Origin: UKL13-3 sp964392775
GTDB lineage: Bacteria > Bacteroidota > Bacteroidia > UKL13-3
Assembly: GCA_964392775.1 (NCBI GenBank)
Contig: CAYMRD010000032.1
Coordinates: 1-24,432, forward strand
Direction of reading: 5' to 3'
Length of the DNA stretch: 24,432 nucleotides
Positions within the stretch are counted from its first letter, which is position 1. Every line of letters starts with the position of its first letter. A model generated the notes under the pieces. That model searched no databases and was not told where the DNA came from. It saw only the letters and a list, made by a program, of their open reading frames with translations. Of this stretch, positions 1 to 6,971 are shown piece by piece. The translations under genes were made by a program, and so were the position numbers.

Positions 1-223
1 ATATCCGAATCCGAATACGGGTGTGTTTACGGTTTCGGCCAAGACCCGTCAGGAGCTGAAAGGGATTAAGGTTTATGATGTGTTAGGAAAATTGATTCAC
101 GAAGAAGCGATATCGGGATCAAGCGCTGAAATCAATATGGGCAATCAAACAGAAGGGGTATACATGATTTGGGTGCAAGCCAAAGATGGGGCAACTTTCA
201 GTTCCAGGGTTATGATAAAATAA
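1..223 (+). CDS. T9SS type A sorting domain, C-terminal end of a secreted protein (5' part outside window)
   Basis: The frame is open from base 2 and ends with TAA at 221-223, so this is the 3' end of a gene that begins before the window. The first codons read YPNPNTGVFTV, the typical opening of the Bacteroidota type IX secretion C-terminal sorting domain. They are followed by the usual pattern of a KVYDVLGKLI strand, a GVYMIWV strand and a final strand ending in a basic residue (SRVMIK). About 73 residues are visible, close to the full length of such a domain. In this family the domain directs a folded protein through the outer membrane and is then removed. The cargo domain is outside the window, so its function cannot be told. 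The internal GTG at base 23 is not a real start, because the conserved motif precedes it. Confidence 0.85.
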   Translation, partial: YPNPNTGVFTVSAKTRQELKGIKVYDVLGKLIHEEAISGSSAEINMGNQTEGVYMIWVQAKDGATFSSRVMIK

Positions 224-240
224 GTAAATGTAATTGCAGT

Positions 241-283
241 AACTAAAAAAGCGACATCCTAAAGGGGTGTCGCTTTTTTAGTT
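241..283. terminator. Bidirectional intrinsic terminator between convergent genes
   Basis: A perfect 16-bp inverted repeat (AACTAAAAAAGCGACA at 241-256 against 268-283) encloses a short inner stem and loop. The arms end in A6 and T6 runs, so a GC-rich stem followed by a U-tract forms on both strands. It lies between the sorting-domain gene (plus, stop at 223) and the NifU-domain gene (minus, stop at 323) and can end both transcripts. Confidence 0.9.
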
Positions 284-322
284 ATATGAGTAACCAGTAA
301 TGGTGTTTTTTAATACTGAATT

Positions 323-562
323 CTAATTAACAGCTACCACATTGGTGATTTGCGGAATTGCACTTTTGAGTCCATTCTCGATACCTGCTTTCATAGTCAT
401 GTGGCTCATCTCACAACTGCTGCAATTTCCTTTTAAGCGTAGTCGCACTTCCATATCAGGAGTAATCTCCACCAATTCAACATCCCCACCATCAGCCTGC
501 AAAAAAGGACGCATGCTGTTCAATGCAATTTCTATTTGATGCTCAAGTTCGTTTTGGTTCAT
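323..562 (-). CDS. NifU C-terminal-domain protein (Fe-S cluster scaffold/carrier)
   Basis: This 79-residue protein consists only of the NifU C-terminal domain. It shows the family's N-terminal helix, the motif LQADGGDVEL (residues 21-30) and the cluster-binding CSSC (Cys47 and Cys50), followed by the typical MTMKAGIENGL helix. Proteins of this type hold or pass on iron-sulfur clusters in the cytoplasm. The gene starts 15 bases after the stop of the upstream Mrp/ApbC gene on the same strand, and a strong terminator follows at 241-283, so the two are very likely one operon. It has no IscU-like or scaffold N-terminal domain and no A-type domain, so it resembles the stand-alone Nfu form. The family assignment is firm; whether it is a scaffold or a carrier in this organism is not shown by sequence. 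Confidence 0.9.
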   Translation of the reverse strand: MNQNELEHQIEIALNSMRPFLQADGGDVELVEITPDMEVRLRLKGNCSSCEMSHMTMKAGIENGLKSAIPQITNVVAVN

Positions 563-577
563 ACAACAAATTTAGAC

Positions 578-1663
578 TTATAGTGATGATAGTGAAATTT
601 CTTTTTCGGCATTCACAATGGCAAGTTGCCGGGCAACCCCGCTGGCAATTGACAGAAACACCTCCCGTGCCGGGTTTAACTCATCCAAAACGGCCGGCAT
701 TCCGGTATCTCCACCTTCTCTCACCCCTTGCACCAGTGGTATTTGCCCAAGCAACCCTACTTGCAATTGATTCGCCATCTTTTGTCCTCCACCTTCGCCA
801 AAAATATAATATTTATTAGACGGCAACTCTGCCGGGGTAAACCAACTCATATTCTCAACAACACCTAACATTGGAATTTTAGTTGGCAACATATCAAACA
901 TAACGGCTGCTTTACGCGCATCTGCCAAAGCTACCTCCTGAGGTGTTGTAACCAAAACCACTCCGCTAACAGGTACAATCTGAGCCATTGTAAGATGAAT
1001 ATCCCCCGTTCCCGGAGGCATATCCAACACCAAATAATCCAACTCTCCCCAATCCGTATCATTTACAAACTGACGTAACGCAGATGACACCATAGGGCCA
1101 CGCCAAACAACTGCCTGACCCGGCTGAATCATAAATCCGATGGAAAGTAATTTGATACCATGACGTTCAACAGGCACCATAAGTTGTTTATCATTTACGG
1201 TAACCATATCTGGCACTTCATCATGCACACCAAACATAATCGGAACAGACGGACCATGAATATCGGCATCCAATAAGCCCACCTTCGCTCCCAATTCGCT
1301 AAGCGCCAGAGCCAGATTTACCGAAACCGTACTTTTTCCAACACCTCCTTTTCCTGAAACAACAGCTATGATATTTTTTACGCCTGGCAATACTAATTTC
1401 TCCTGACGGTTTGATGTAACACGCGCAATCATCTCGATTTCGACTTCAAGATCAGACGACACCAATCTATGAATTGCATCTTTGCAATCAGTCTCAATTT
1501 TCTCTTTGAGCGGACAAGCCGGAGTGGTTAATACCACCGTAAACTGAACCCTGTTACCGTCAATAATTACATCCTGAATCATATTCAGTGATACCAGATC
1601 TTTTTTCAAATCAGGTTCCTGAACTGTGGACAAGGCTTTTAAAATATCACTTGGTTGTATCAT
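578..1663 (-). CDS. Mrp/NBP35 (ApbC) family Fe-S cluster carrier ATPase
   Basis: The protein has 361 residues from the ATG at 1663. The frame stays open upstream through a terminator and into a tRNA, so the longer reading is not real. Residues 1-85 form a MIP18/DUF59-type domain. Then come the deviant Walker A motif SGKGGVGKST (103-112), LDADIHGPS (131-139) and LVLDMPPGTGD (211-221), all diagnostic of Mrp/ApbC P-loop ATPases, which load iron-sulfur clusters onto apoproteins. The only cysteines are Cys50 and Cys60. The C-terminal CxxC that bridges a cluster in many Mrp/Nbp35 proteins is replaced by a stretch reading MSWFTPAELPSNKYYIFG (272-289). It is cotranscribed with a NifU-domain gene that does carry CxxC. 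A partial -7 match (TTCATTTG, 1678-1685) lies 15 bases upstream; otherwise no clear promoter is seen between it and the tRNA terminator. Confidence 0.92.
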   Translation of the reverse strand: MIQPSDILKALSTVQEPDLKKDLVSLNMIQDVIIDGNRVQFTVVLTTPACPLKEKIETDCKDAIHRLVSSDLEVEIEMIARVTSNRQEKLVLPGVKNIIAVVSGKGGVGKSTVSVNLALALSELGAKVGLLDADIHGPSVPIMFGVHDEVPDMVTVNDKQLMVPVERHGIKLLSIGFMIQPGQAVVWRGPMVSSALRQFVNDTDWGELDYLVLDMPPGTGDIHLTMAQIVPVSGVVLVTTPQEVALADARKAAVMFDMLPTKIPMLGVVENMSWFTPAELPSNKYYIFGEGGGQKMANQLQVGLLGQIPLVQGVREGGDTGMPAVLDELNPAREVFLSIASGVARQLAIVNAEKEISLSSL

Positions 1664-1705
1664 ACAGTATAAATAAACAAATGAAACTCTTAAACAGGTT
1701 TGTCT

Positions 1706-1736
1706 AAAAAAAAACCTCAGCGATTGCTGAGGTTTT
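1706..1736 (-). terminator. Intrinsic terminator of the tRNA unit
   Basis: Read on the minus strand, AAAACCTCAGC, the loop AATC and GCTGAGGTTTT form an 11-bp hairpin followed by an extended T-run (complement of 1706-1714). It starts two bases after the end of tRNA-Pro and precedes the mrp-type gene, so it should end the tRNA transcript. Confidence 0.85.
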
Positions 1737-1737
1737 G

Positions 1738-1811
1738 TCGGGGTGGCAGGATTCGAACCTACGACCTCCACATCCCAAATGTGGCGCGATACCAGGCTAC
1801 GCTACACCCCG
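1738..1811 (-). tRNA. tRNA-Pro (anticodon TGG)
   Basis: The minus strand folds as a complete 74-base tRNA. The acceptor arm CGGGGTG pairs with CACCCCG, the anticodon stem CCACA pairs with TGTGG around the loop TTTGGGA (anticodon TGG), and the T-arm is GTAGG-TTCGAAT-CCTGC. The discriminator base is A, and the next bases are CAA, so the CCA end is not encoded and must be added enzymatically. It is the second tRNA of a two-gene unit, 17 bases after tRNA-Ser. Confidence 0.96.
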
Positions 1812-1828
1812 ATTTTTTTGCAATGTTG

Positions 1829-1915
1829 CGGAGAGGGAGGGATTCGAACCCTCGGTACCGTTTCCAGTACGCATGTTTAGCAAACATGTCCTTTCGGCCA
1901 CTCAGGCACCTCTCC
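1829..1915 (-). tRNA. tRNA-Ser (anticodon GCT)
   Basis: The minus strand gives an 87-base class II tRNA. The acceptor arm GGAGAGG pairs with CCTCTCC, the anticodon stem CATGT pairs with ACATG around the loop TTGCTAA (anticodon GCT, reading AGC/AGT codons), there is a long variable arm around CGTACTGGAAACGGTACC, and the T-arm is GAGGG-TTCGAAT-CCCTC. The discriminator base is G and CCA is not encoded. It is the first gene of the tRNA unit, about 13 bases after the predicted transcription start. Confidence 0.96.
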
Positions 1916-1934
1916 TTCTCCTTACAAAGGAGTG

Positions 1935-1964
1935 CAAATGTAAGGATGTTCAAATAAAAGGCAA
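1935..1964 (-). promoter_or_regulatory. Bacteroidota-type promoter of the tRNA-Ser/tRNA-Pro unit
   Basis: On the minus strand TTG (1962-1964) lies 19 bases before TACATTTG (1935-1942), an exact match to the phylum's -7 element TAnnTTTG. The predicted start is near 1928, about 13 bases upstream of tRNA-Ser. Confidence 0.75.
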
Positions 1965-2143
1965 GTTTTTTATCCATTATTTTATTTCCCATACACTTTA
2001 TTTTCTACCAGTCCGTTTTGTGTAAAATCTATATTTCTGATATTATGAAGTTTATGATTACTTCATACAACCTTATTTAATTTACGGAATCTATCTATTA
2101 AACTTAGCATTGTAATCAATCACCCCCTCTAATAACTACTGCT

Positions 2144-4759
2144 ATGGCAAAAGACAAACCAACCAATTACAAATTTAGAGACTTAAAGATATTTGGGTCA
2201 ACGGAATGGCTGGCGAATAATGAGAAAAAATACCGTCTGGTATATGATGAAGCCGAATGTACCTTCATCTATTGCGAACTTTCCTTCTTTAATAAGTTAT
2301 TTGACGAACAAGACTGGGACATCCGCATCAACCTCAAATGTGTCAATAATATCGATGGTTCTGAAATTTGCAGTCTTGTTGCCGACCGAACCATTCGAAA
2401 AGATGAGAATATTGTTTTTGTGCGAGAGGGATGGGGTGTAAAAACTCCGGGATCGTATTGGAAAAGCGGCAACTATCGTTGGGAGGCCTGGATTGACAAT
2501 GTGTTTGTTTCCGAAAAAATATTTCATGTGGAGGAACAAGGCATTGTTACCGAAACCGTAAATCCTTATTTTCATACACAGAACATCCGTTTGTATGAAG
2601 GTCCGGATAGTAATGTTCCAAAAAAAGACCGCAAATATGTAGTTGCTTTCAGCGCACATGAAACCCGATACGTTTGGGTTGAACTGTTAGCTGAAAATTT
2701 GGTTAAGACCAAGGATTCATGGGCATGCGAGTTATTCTTCAACTTTAGAACACACAGCGGGCAATTAAAAGGCAGCATTGATAAGATTTTTCAGGTCAAC
2801 ACGGCAGAGCCAACTTTCGAGTGTTCAATCGGATGGGGAGCCGACCAAAAAGGAACCTGGGGCAACGACATTTATTCCGTTGATATTGTTTTCATGGACC
2901 AGATGATTGCCAGTGTCCCATTTGAAGTTGGAGAAGTGTTTGTAGATGAAAAGGACATTCCCAAAACACCCGCCAAAACAAAGGGAAAGCTACCCGAACG
3001 CGCATTAAAAACAGCTGACACTACTTTTGATTCAGTCATTCTGGAATTGGATGAGCTCATTGGATTGGATTCTATTAAGAGGAAAGTGAAAGAATATACC
3101 ACCTACCTCAACTTCATTAAGCTACGTAAGGAAAAAGGATTTGAAGATGCCGACAAAATAAACTTACATGCGGTATTCACAGGGAATCCCGGAACCGGAA
3201 AAACTACAGTTGCCAAAATGCTTGGCAAAATATACCTCGAACTGGGCTTATTGAGCAAAGGACATGTATTAGAAGCTGACCGCAGTGATTTGGTTGCCGA
3301 GTACATTGGCCAAACTGCTCCTAAAACAAAAGAGATAATTAAAAAAGCGCGTGGCGGAATATTGTTTATTGATGAAGCTTATGCTTTGGCCCGCAAAAAT
3401 GACGACTCTAAAGATTTTGGAAAAGAAGCCATAGAAATTTTACTTAAAGAGATGAGTGATGGAGATGGGGATCTTGCCATTATTGTGGCCGGATACCCGG
3501 AAGAAATGACAAACTTTTTAGAATCAAACCCCGGACTAAAATCGAGGTTTAATATGTACTATGATTTCCCTGACTACACCCCCCAGGATCTCATGCTTAT
3601 TGCTGACTATACCGCACAAAAACGAGCAGTACAGTTTAATAAAGAAGCCAGAGAATTGCTTTATAAAAAACTTGTCGACTCATATCGTGAACGGGATAAA
3701 ACGTTTGGTAATGCCCGCTATGTCAACTCCCTTATTGATGAGAGTAAGATGAATATGGGATTGCGCATTATGCAAAATGACAATCCCGAAAATCTAAGCA
3801 AGGAAGACTTATCTACCATTTCAGCTATTGATATTCAAAAAATATTCAACTCCAAAAATCGCAGTATTGCCGATATTCCAATTGATGAAGAACTCCTCAA
3901 ATCAGCTGTGAATACGTTGCACGGAATGATTGGGTTGAACAATATCAAAAATGAAATTGATGAACTCATAAAACTCGTAAGGTTTTACAAAGAAATTGGT
4001 AAAGATATCCGCCAGAGTTTCTCTCTTCATGCAGTATTCACCGGTAATCCGGGTACCGGTAAAACTACTGTTGCACGGTTGCTGGCACAAATTTACAAGG
4101 CTCTTGGTATTTTGGAGAGAGGCAATTTGGTTGAATGCGACCGCCAATCACTGGTGGGTGGATATGTTGGCCAAACTGCACTTAAAACAACCGAAATTCT
4201 GAACAAAGCAATGGGTGGCGTATTGTTTATTGATGAGGCCTATGCCCTAAGCGAAGGTGGGGAGAATGATTTTGGAAAAGAAGCCATAGAAACCATCCTG
4301 AAAAAAATGGAAGATCACCGCGGTGATTTTGTAGTGATTGTTGCCGGGTATACCAATAACATGAAACGCTTTCTTGAATCAAATCCGGGTTTACATTCGA
4401 GGTTTGACCGCGCATATCATTTTGAAGATTACAGCGCAACAGAATTATTTGACATTGCTATAAAAATGTTTGCAAGCAATAGCATCACAGCCGATGCAGA
4501 AGCTTTAGCACATTTAAAAGCATACATGGAATTTTTATCGAAAACACGTACAAACTTTTTTGGCAATGCCCGAACTGTGCGTAAAACAGTTGAAGAATCC
4601 ATTAAGAATCAACATTTACGACTGGCTAAAATTGACCCGGAAAGCCGGACAACTGATATGATACATATCTTGCAACTGGAAGATGTAGAAGAGTTCAAAA
4701 TAGATTACTCTGCAATTCCCGAAAATAAATCCATCGGGTTCAAACAAAATAATTCCTGA
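2144..4759 (+). CDS. Double AAA+ ATPase of the CbxX/CfxQ (SpoVK-like) family with duplicated N-terminal beta-rich domain
   Basis: The product is an 871-residue cytoplasmic ATPase without signal peptide or membrane segment. Two AAA modules of the CbxX/CfxQ type follow each other. Module 1 has GNPGTGKT at 347-354, Walker B ILFIDEA at 406-412 and an SRF arginine-finger region at 467-469. Module 2 has GNPGTGKT at 634-641, VLFIDEA at 693-699 and SRF at 752-754. Both have intact ATP-binding and hydrolysis motifs, and both share GxxxGQTAxKTxEI and IVAGY blocks. The N-terminal third (about 10-130 and 145-265) looks like two related beta-rich repeats, each with a GWG motif followed by an aromatic/Asp-rich strand and a last strand ending in V. 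Relatives remodel protein complexes (rubisco activase CbxX, SpoVK, EccA of ESX secretion); the partner here is unknown. The stop codon overlaps the start of a small membrane ORF (TGATG), so the two are probably translated together. Confidence 0.88.
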   Translation: MAKDKPTNYKFRDLKIFGSTEWLANNEKKYRLVYDEAECTFIYCELSFFNKLFDEQDWDIRINLKCVNNIDGSEICSLVADRTIRKDENIVFVREGWGVKTPGSYWKSGNYRWEAWIDNVFVSEKIFHVEEQGIVTETVNPYFHTQNIRLYEGPDSNVPKKDRKYVVAFSAHETRYVWVELLAENLVKTKDSWACELFFNFRTHSGQLKGSIDKIFQVNTAEPTFECSIGWGADQKGTWGNDIYSVDIVFMDQMIASVPFEVGEVFVDEKDIPKTPAKTKGKLPERALKTADTTFDSVILELDELIGLDSIKRKVKEYTTYLNFIKLRKEKGFEDADKINLHAVFTGNPGTGKTTVAKMLGKIYLELGLLSKGHVLEADRSDLVAEYIGQTAPKTKEIIKKARGGILFIDEAYALARKNDDSKDFGKEAIEILLKEMSDGDGDLAIIVAGYPEEMTNFLESNPGLKSRFNMYYDFPDYTPQDLMLIADYTAQKRAVQFNKEARELLYKKLVDSYRERDKTFGNARYVNSLIDESKMNMGLRIMQNDNPENLSKEDLSTISAIDIQKIFNSKNRSIADIPIDEELLKSAVNTLHGMIGLNNIKNEIDELIKLVRFYKEIGKDIRQSFSLHAVFTGNPGTGKTTVARLLAQIYKALGILERGNLVECDRQSLVGGYVGQTALKTTEILNKAMGGVLFIDEAYALSEGGENDFGKEAIETILKKMEDHRGDFVVIVAGYTNNMKRFLESNPGLHSRFDRAYHFEDYSATELFDIAIKMFASNSITADAEALAHLKAYMEFLSKTRTNFFGNARTVRKTVEESIKNQHLRLAKIDPESRTTDMIHILQLEDVEEFKIDYSAIPENKSIGFKQNNS

Positions 4760-4983
4760 TGTTTACATACCGAAGGTGTGTCAACACCATCATTATATCT
4801 ATTTTAACTGTTAATCTGATTACAAATCGCATTACGACCTTCTTCCCTGAGCATAAACACATTACTAATCAGGCTAAAGTAGCCCTGATTGGTGTGTTGC
4901 TGACCGTAATTGTTTTGTATCCCGCATTAAGTGGATTGACGATTTGTGTGAGAAGTTTATCAAACCGTTTTAAAAACTGGTAA
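4759..4983 (+). CDS. Small two-helix membrane protein, coupled to the AAA ATPase gene
   Basis: I do not recognise a family. The 74-residue ORF begins with an ATG that overlaps the AAA gene's stop codon by one base (TGATG). This is a usual arrangement for translational coupling and argues that the ORF is real. Two hydrophobic segments are visible, about residues 9-22 (IIISILTVNL) and 41-63 (VALIGVLLTVIVLYPALSG), separated by a short polar stretch containing PEHKHITNQ. The basic termini (YRR near the start, RSLSNRFKNW at the end) suggest that both ends are cytoplasmic. A second, even smaller membrane ORF follows after one base. Because of the position, a membrane anchor or partner of the ATPase is a reasonable guess, but nothing in the sequence proves it. 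Confidence 0.55.
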   Translation: MFTYRRCVNTIIISILTVNLITNRITTFFPEHKHITNQAKVALIGVLLTVIVLYPALSGLTICVRSLSNRFKNW

Positions 4984-4984
4984 A

Positions 4985-5098
4985 ATGCTACAAGAAAAAC
5001 AATTGGCATTTTGTTTACCTTTTACGATAGCATTGGGAATACTCTTTGTATTCGACCTTCGCCTTTGGTTTGGATTGTACGTGTGGGAATTACCTTAA
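4985..5098 (+). CDS. Candidate 37-residue single-span membrane microprotein
   Basis: An ATG one base after the previous stop (TAAAATG) opens 37 codons up to TAA at 5096-5098. The product starts MLQEKQLAFC and is dominated by one hydrophobic stretch, FTIALGILFVFDL, with an aromatic tail LRLWFGLYVWELP. The spacing from the preceding ORF fits reinitiation, so it would be the third member of the AAA gene cluster. It runs tail to tail into the response-regulator gene, overlapping its last four bases. No family is recognised, and an ORF this short could be chance; the support is position and membrane-like composition only. Confidence 0.35.
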   Translation: MLQEKQLAFCLPFTIALGILFVFDLRLWFGLYVWELP

Positions 5099-5460
5099 AA
5101 AGTCTCTAATACACCTAGCAGATACTCTTGTTTGCTGGGTTTATTGACAACTGCATCAAAACCTTCCTCAATAAAAGTGCGTTGATCCACACTGGTTTCT
5201 GATGATGTGTATGCAATAACAGGCGTATTTGCATTATGCTCACTCGAACGTGCGTGTTTGAGTACAGAAAGACCATCCAACCGATGTCCAAGTCTGATAT
5301 CAGTTATGATAAAGGCATACGACTGCTTGTCGATAAAGATTACTGCATCTTCCAACTTATCTGCAAAATCCAGCTTGTATAATTTATACAGGTATACATT
5401 CAAGATTTCCTGATTAATCAGTTCATCTTCTACAACTAAAATACGTTTGCGAGTAGACAT
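5095..5460 (-). CDS. Single-domain response regulator (CheY-like receiver)
   Basis: The 121 residues form just one receiver domain. The acidic pair Glu11-Asp12 lies in VVEDE, the phospho-acceptor is Asp54 in TDIRLG, the switch residue is Thr85 in AYTSS, and Lys107-Pro108 lies in VNKPS. All catalytic positions are therefore intact. There is no output domain, so it must act by binding a partner, either within a phosphorelay or as a regulator of a protein. No histidine kinase is encoded nearby. It has its own promoter (5473-5503) and is separated by 73 bases from the aldehyde dehydrogenase gene on the same strand. Family assignment is firm; the pathway is unknown. Confidence 0.9.
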   Translation of the reverse strand: MSTRKRILVVEDELINQEILNVYLYKLYKLDFADKLEDAVIFIDKQSYAFIITDIRLGHRLDGLSVLKHARSSEHNANTPVIAYTSSETSVDQRTFIEEGFDAVVNKPSKQEYLLGVLETF

Positions 5461-5472
5461 ATAGAGTAGCTA

Positions 5473-5503
5473 CGAAGGTAACTCAATACAATAACAGAGC
5501 AAA
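5473..5503 (-). promoter_or_regulatory. Promoter of the response-regulator gene
   Basis: On the minus strand TTTG (5500-5503) is followed after exactly 19 bases by TACCTTCG (5473-5480), one base off the TAnnTTTG -7 consensus. The predicted start lies a few bases upstream of the ATG at 5460, giving a short leader. Confidence 0.55.
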
Positions 5504-5533
5504 CATTTTATTGTTTGAATGAAGAACTTTTTC

Positions 5534-6898
5534 CTAGACCCAAATGGTTTTAAGTGAACAAAACTCCAGTAAACCCTGTGGCCCCAGTTCACGGCCAAAT
5601 CCCGATTTTTTTACTCCACCAAATGGGAAAGCTGTATGAGAACGTGTTACCGAATTGACAAACACCTGACCACTTTGAATACTGTTTGCCAACTGTTTAG
5701 CTAATACCATATTAGTTGTCCATACCGTTGCGCCCAATCCAAATTCTGTTTGATTGGCCATTTCGATGGCTTCATCAATCGTTTGAAAAGTGAATACCGA
5801 AACAACAGGACCAAACAATTCTTCATAGCGGGCCGGACAAGCATCCGGAATATTCGCCAACACCGTAGGCGGATAAAAGCATGTTCCCTGATGCGGATAG
5901 TCCTTTTGGTAAAACAATTTGGCACCTGCATCTACAGATTGTTGCACCTGACTTTCGATTTTGGTTTTCAAATCCAAACGAGCCAAAGGTCCAATATTCG
6001 TAGCTGCATCCATTGGGTCACCCATCACCAATTGGTCAACTGCTTGGGTAAACCGTTTTAAAAATTCATACGCTACCGATTCGTGTATGATATACCGTTT
6101 GGAAGCGATACAACTTTGTCCGTTGTTTTGAAACCTGGCACTCACCGCATGTTTCAACACTAAATCCATATCGGCATCTGCCAGCACAATAAACGGATCA
6201 CTTCCACCCAATTCGAGAACCGATTTTTTAATATGCTTTGCAGCCTGTGAAGCCACAGCCGAACCCGCCTTTTCACTTCCTGTTAACGTACATGCATGGA
6301 TGCGGTTATCAGCAATAATAGCCGACACTTGTTCATCCGAAACAAAAATGGTTTGAATGATGCCGTTGCCCAGTCCTGCTTCTTCAAACAACTTCTGCAT
6401 GGCCAAAGCACACTGCGGTGTATTGGGAGCCGGCTTCACCAACATGGTATTGCCCGACATAATCACCGGCATGGCACTGCGAATGATTTGCCAGTATGGA
6501 AAATTCCATGGAAATACACCCAAAACGGTTCCCAGTGGCTGATAGGTAAGCAATACGTTGCGCCCATCGGGATGTTGTTGTTCCTGCGTTTCCAGTATTG
6601 CTTCTGCCTCATACGCATAATAAGTACACGCAGTGGTACATTTCAATACCTCTAGTTTGGCTTCGGCCAGCGTTTTTCCCATTTCGAGTACAGCCAGATG
6701 AGCCAGTTGTTCATGTTGCGCTTCAATCAGGTTTGCCAGTTTGAGCAAACGTTCCCCTCTTTGCTGTACGCTCAATTTTTTCCAAACCATCTGTGCCTGA
6801 TATGCCTGCTCCAATACCTGCTCCAGCTGATCCTCAGTTAATATTGGGAACCGCGCAATGTGCTGCTGTGAAAATGGATTGATGGATGTGTATTGCAT
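5534..6898 (-). CDS. NAD(P)-dependent aldehyde dehydrogenase, succinate-semialdehyde dehydrogenase type
   Basis: From the ATG at 6898 the protein has 454 residues. A TTG six codons further up lies in the T-tract of a hairpin and is unlikely to be used. The fold is that of aldehyde dehydrogenases: PWNF with Asn132, Lys155 in VKPAPN, the general base Glu229 in LELGG, the nucleophile Cys263 in NNGQSC, and EELFGPV at 359-365. The short length and the sequence FPFGGVKKSGFGRELG resemble the Sad/YneI group of succinate-semialdehyde dehydrogenases, which oxidise succinate semialdehyde to succinate. It follows rocD on the same strand after 73 bases, so oxidation of another ornithine- or polyamine-derived semialdehyde is also possible. 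A hairpin with a U-tract sits just upstream of the start, and no promoter match is seen between them, so expression probably depends on read-through from rocD. Confidence 0.85.
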   Translation of the reverse strand: MQYTSINPFSQQHIARFPILTEDQLEQVLEQAYQAQMVWKKLSVQQRGERLLKLANLIEAQHEQLAHLAVLEMGKTLAEAKLEVLKCTTACTYYAYEAEAILETQEQQHPDGRNVLLTYQPLGTVLGVFPWNFPYWQIIRSAMPVIMSGNTMLVKPAPNTPQCALAMQKLFEEAGLGNGIIQTIFVSDEQVSAIIADNRIHACTLTGSEKAGSAVASQAAKHIKKSVLELGGSDPFIVLADADMDLVLKHAVSARFQNNGQSCIASKRYIIHESVAYEFLKRFTQAVDQLVMGDPMDAATNIGPLARLDLKTKIESQVQQSVDAGAKLFYQKDYPHQGTCFYPPTVLANIPDACPARYEELFGPVVSVFTFQTIDEAIEMANQTEFGLGATVWTTNMVLAKQLANSIQSGQVFVNSVTRSHTAFPFGGVKKSGFGRELGPQGLLEFCSLKTIWV

Positions 6899-6907
6899 GG
6901 TTGTTAT

Positions 6908-6944
6908 AAAAAACAATAACCACAGAAATAGTTTCCTGTGGTTA
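6908..6944 (-). terminator. Hairpin with U-tract between rocD and the aldehyde dehydrogenase start
   Basis: On the minus strand TAACCACAG (6936-6944) pairs with CTGTGGTTA (6917-6925), and the run TTGTTTTTT follows immediately. This has the form of an intrinsic terminator 28 bases after the rocD stop. Its U-tract ends only about ten bases before the aldehyde dehydrogenase ATG at 6898, so it may act as a leaky terminator or attenuator of the downstream gene. Confidence 0.7.
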
Positions 6945-6971
6945 GTAATGAGAAACGGGAAACCGCTTAGG

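Noticed and set aside
1664..1771. N-terminal extension of the Mrp frame to 1771
   Set aside because: The added codons come from the tRNA-Pro gene and its terminator; the ATG at 1663 starts directly before the conserved MIP18-like domain.
1700..2025. Plus-strand ORFs of 85 and 96 codons, including the phrase GRDSNPRYRF, and a minus-strand ORF of 77 codons (1759-1992)
   Set aside because: They are translations across the two tRNA genes, a well-known source of false proteins.
2045..2066. Inverted repeat ATGAAGT/ACTTCAT upstream of the AAA gene as an operator or terminator
   Set aside because: The stem is only 7 AT-rich pairs, has no T-run and stands about 80 bases before the start; an AT-rich intergenic region gives such repeats by chance. 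No convincing promoter was found for this gene either.
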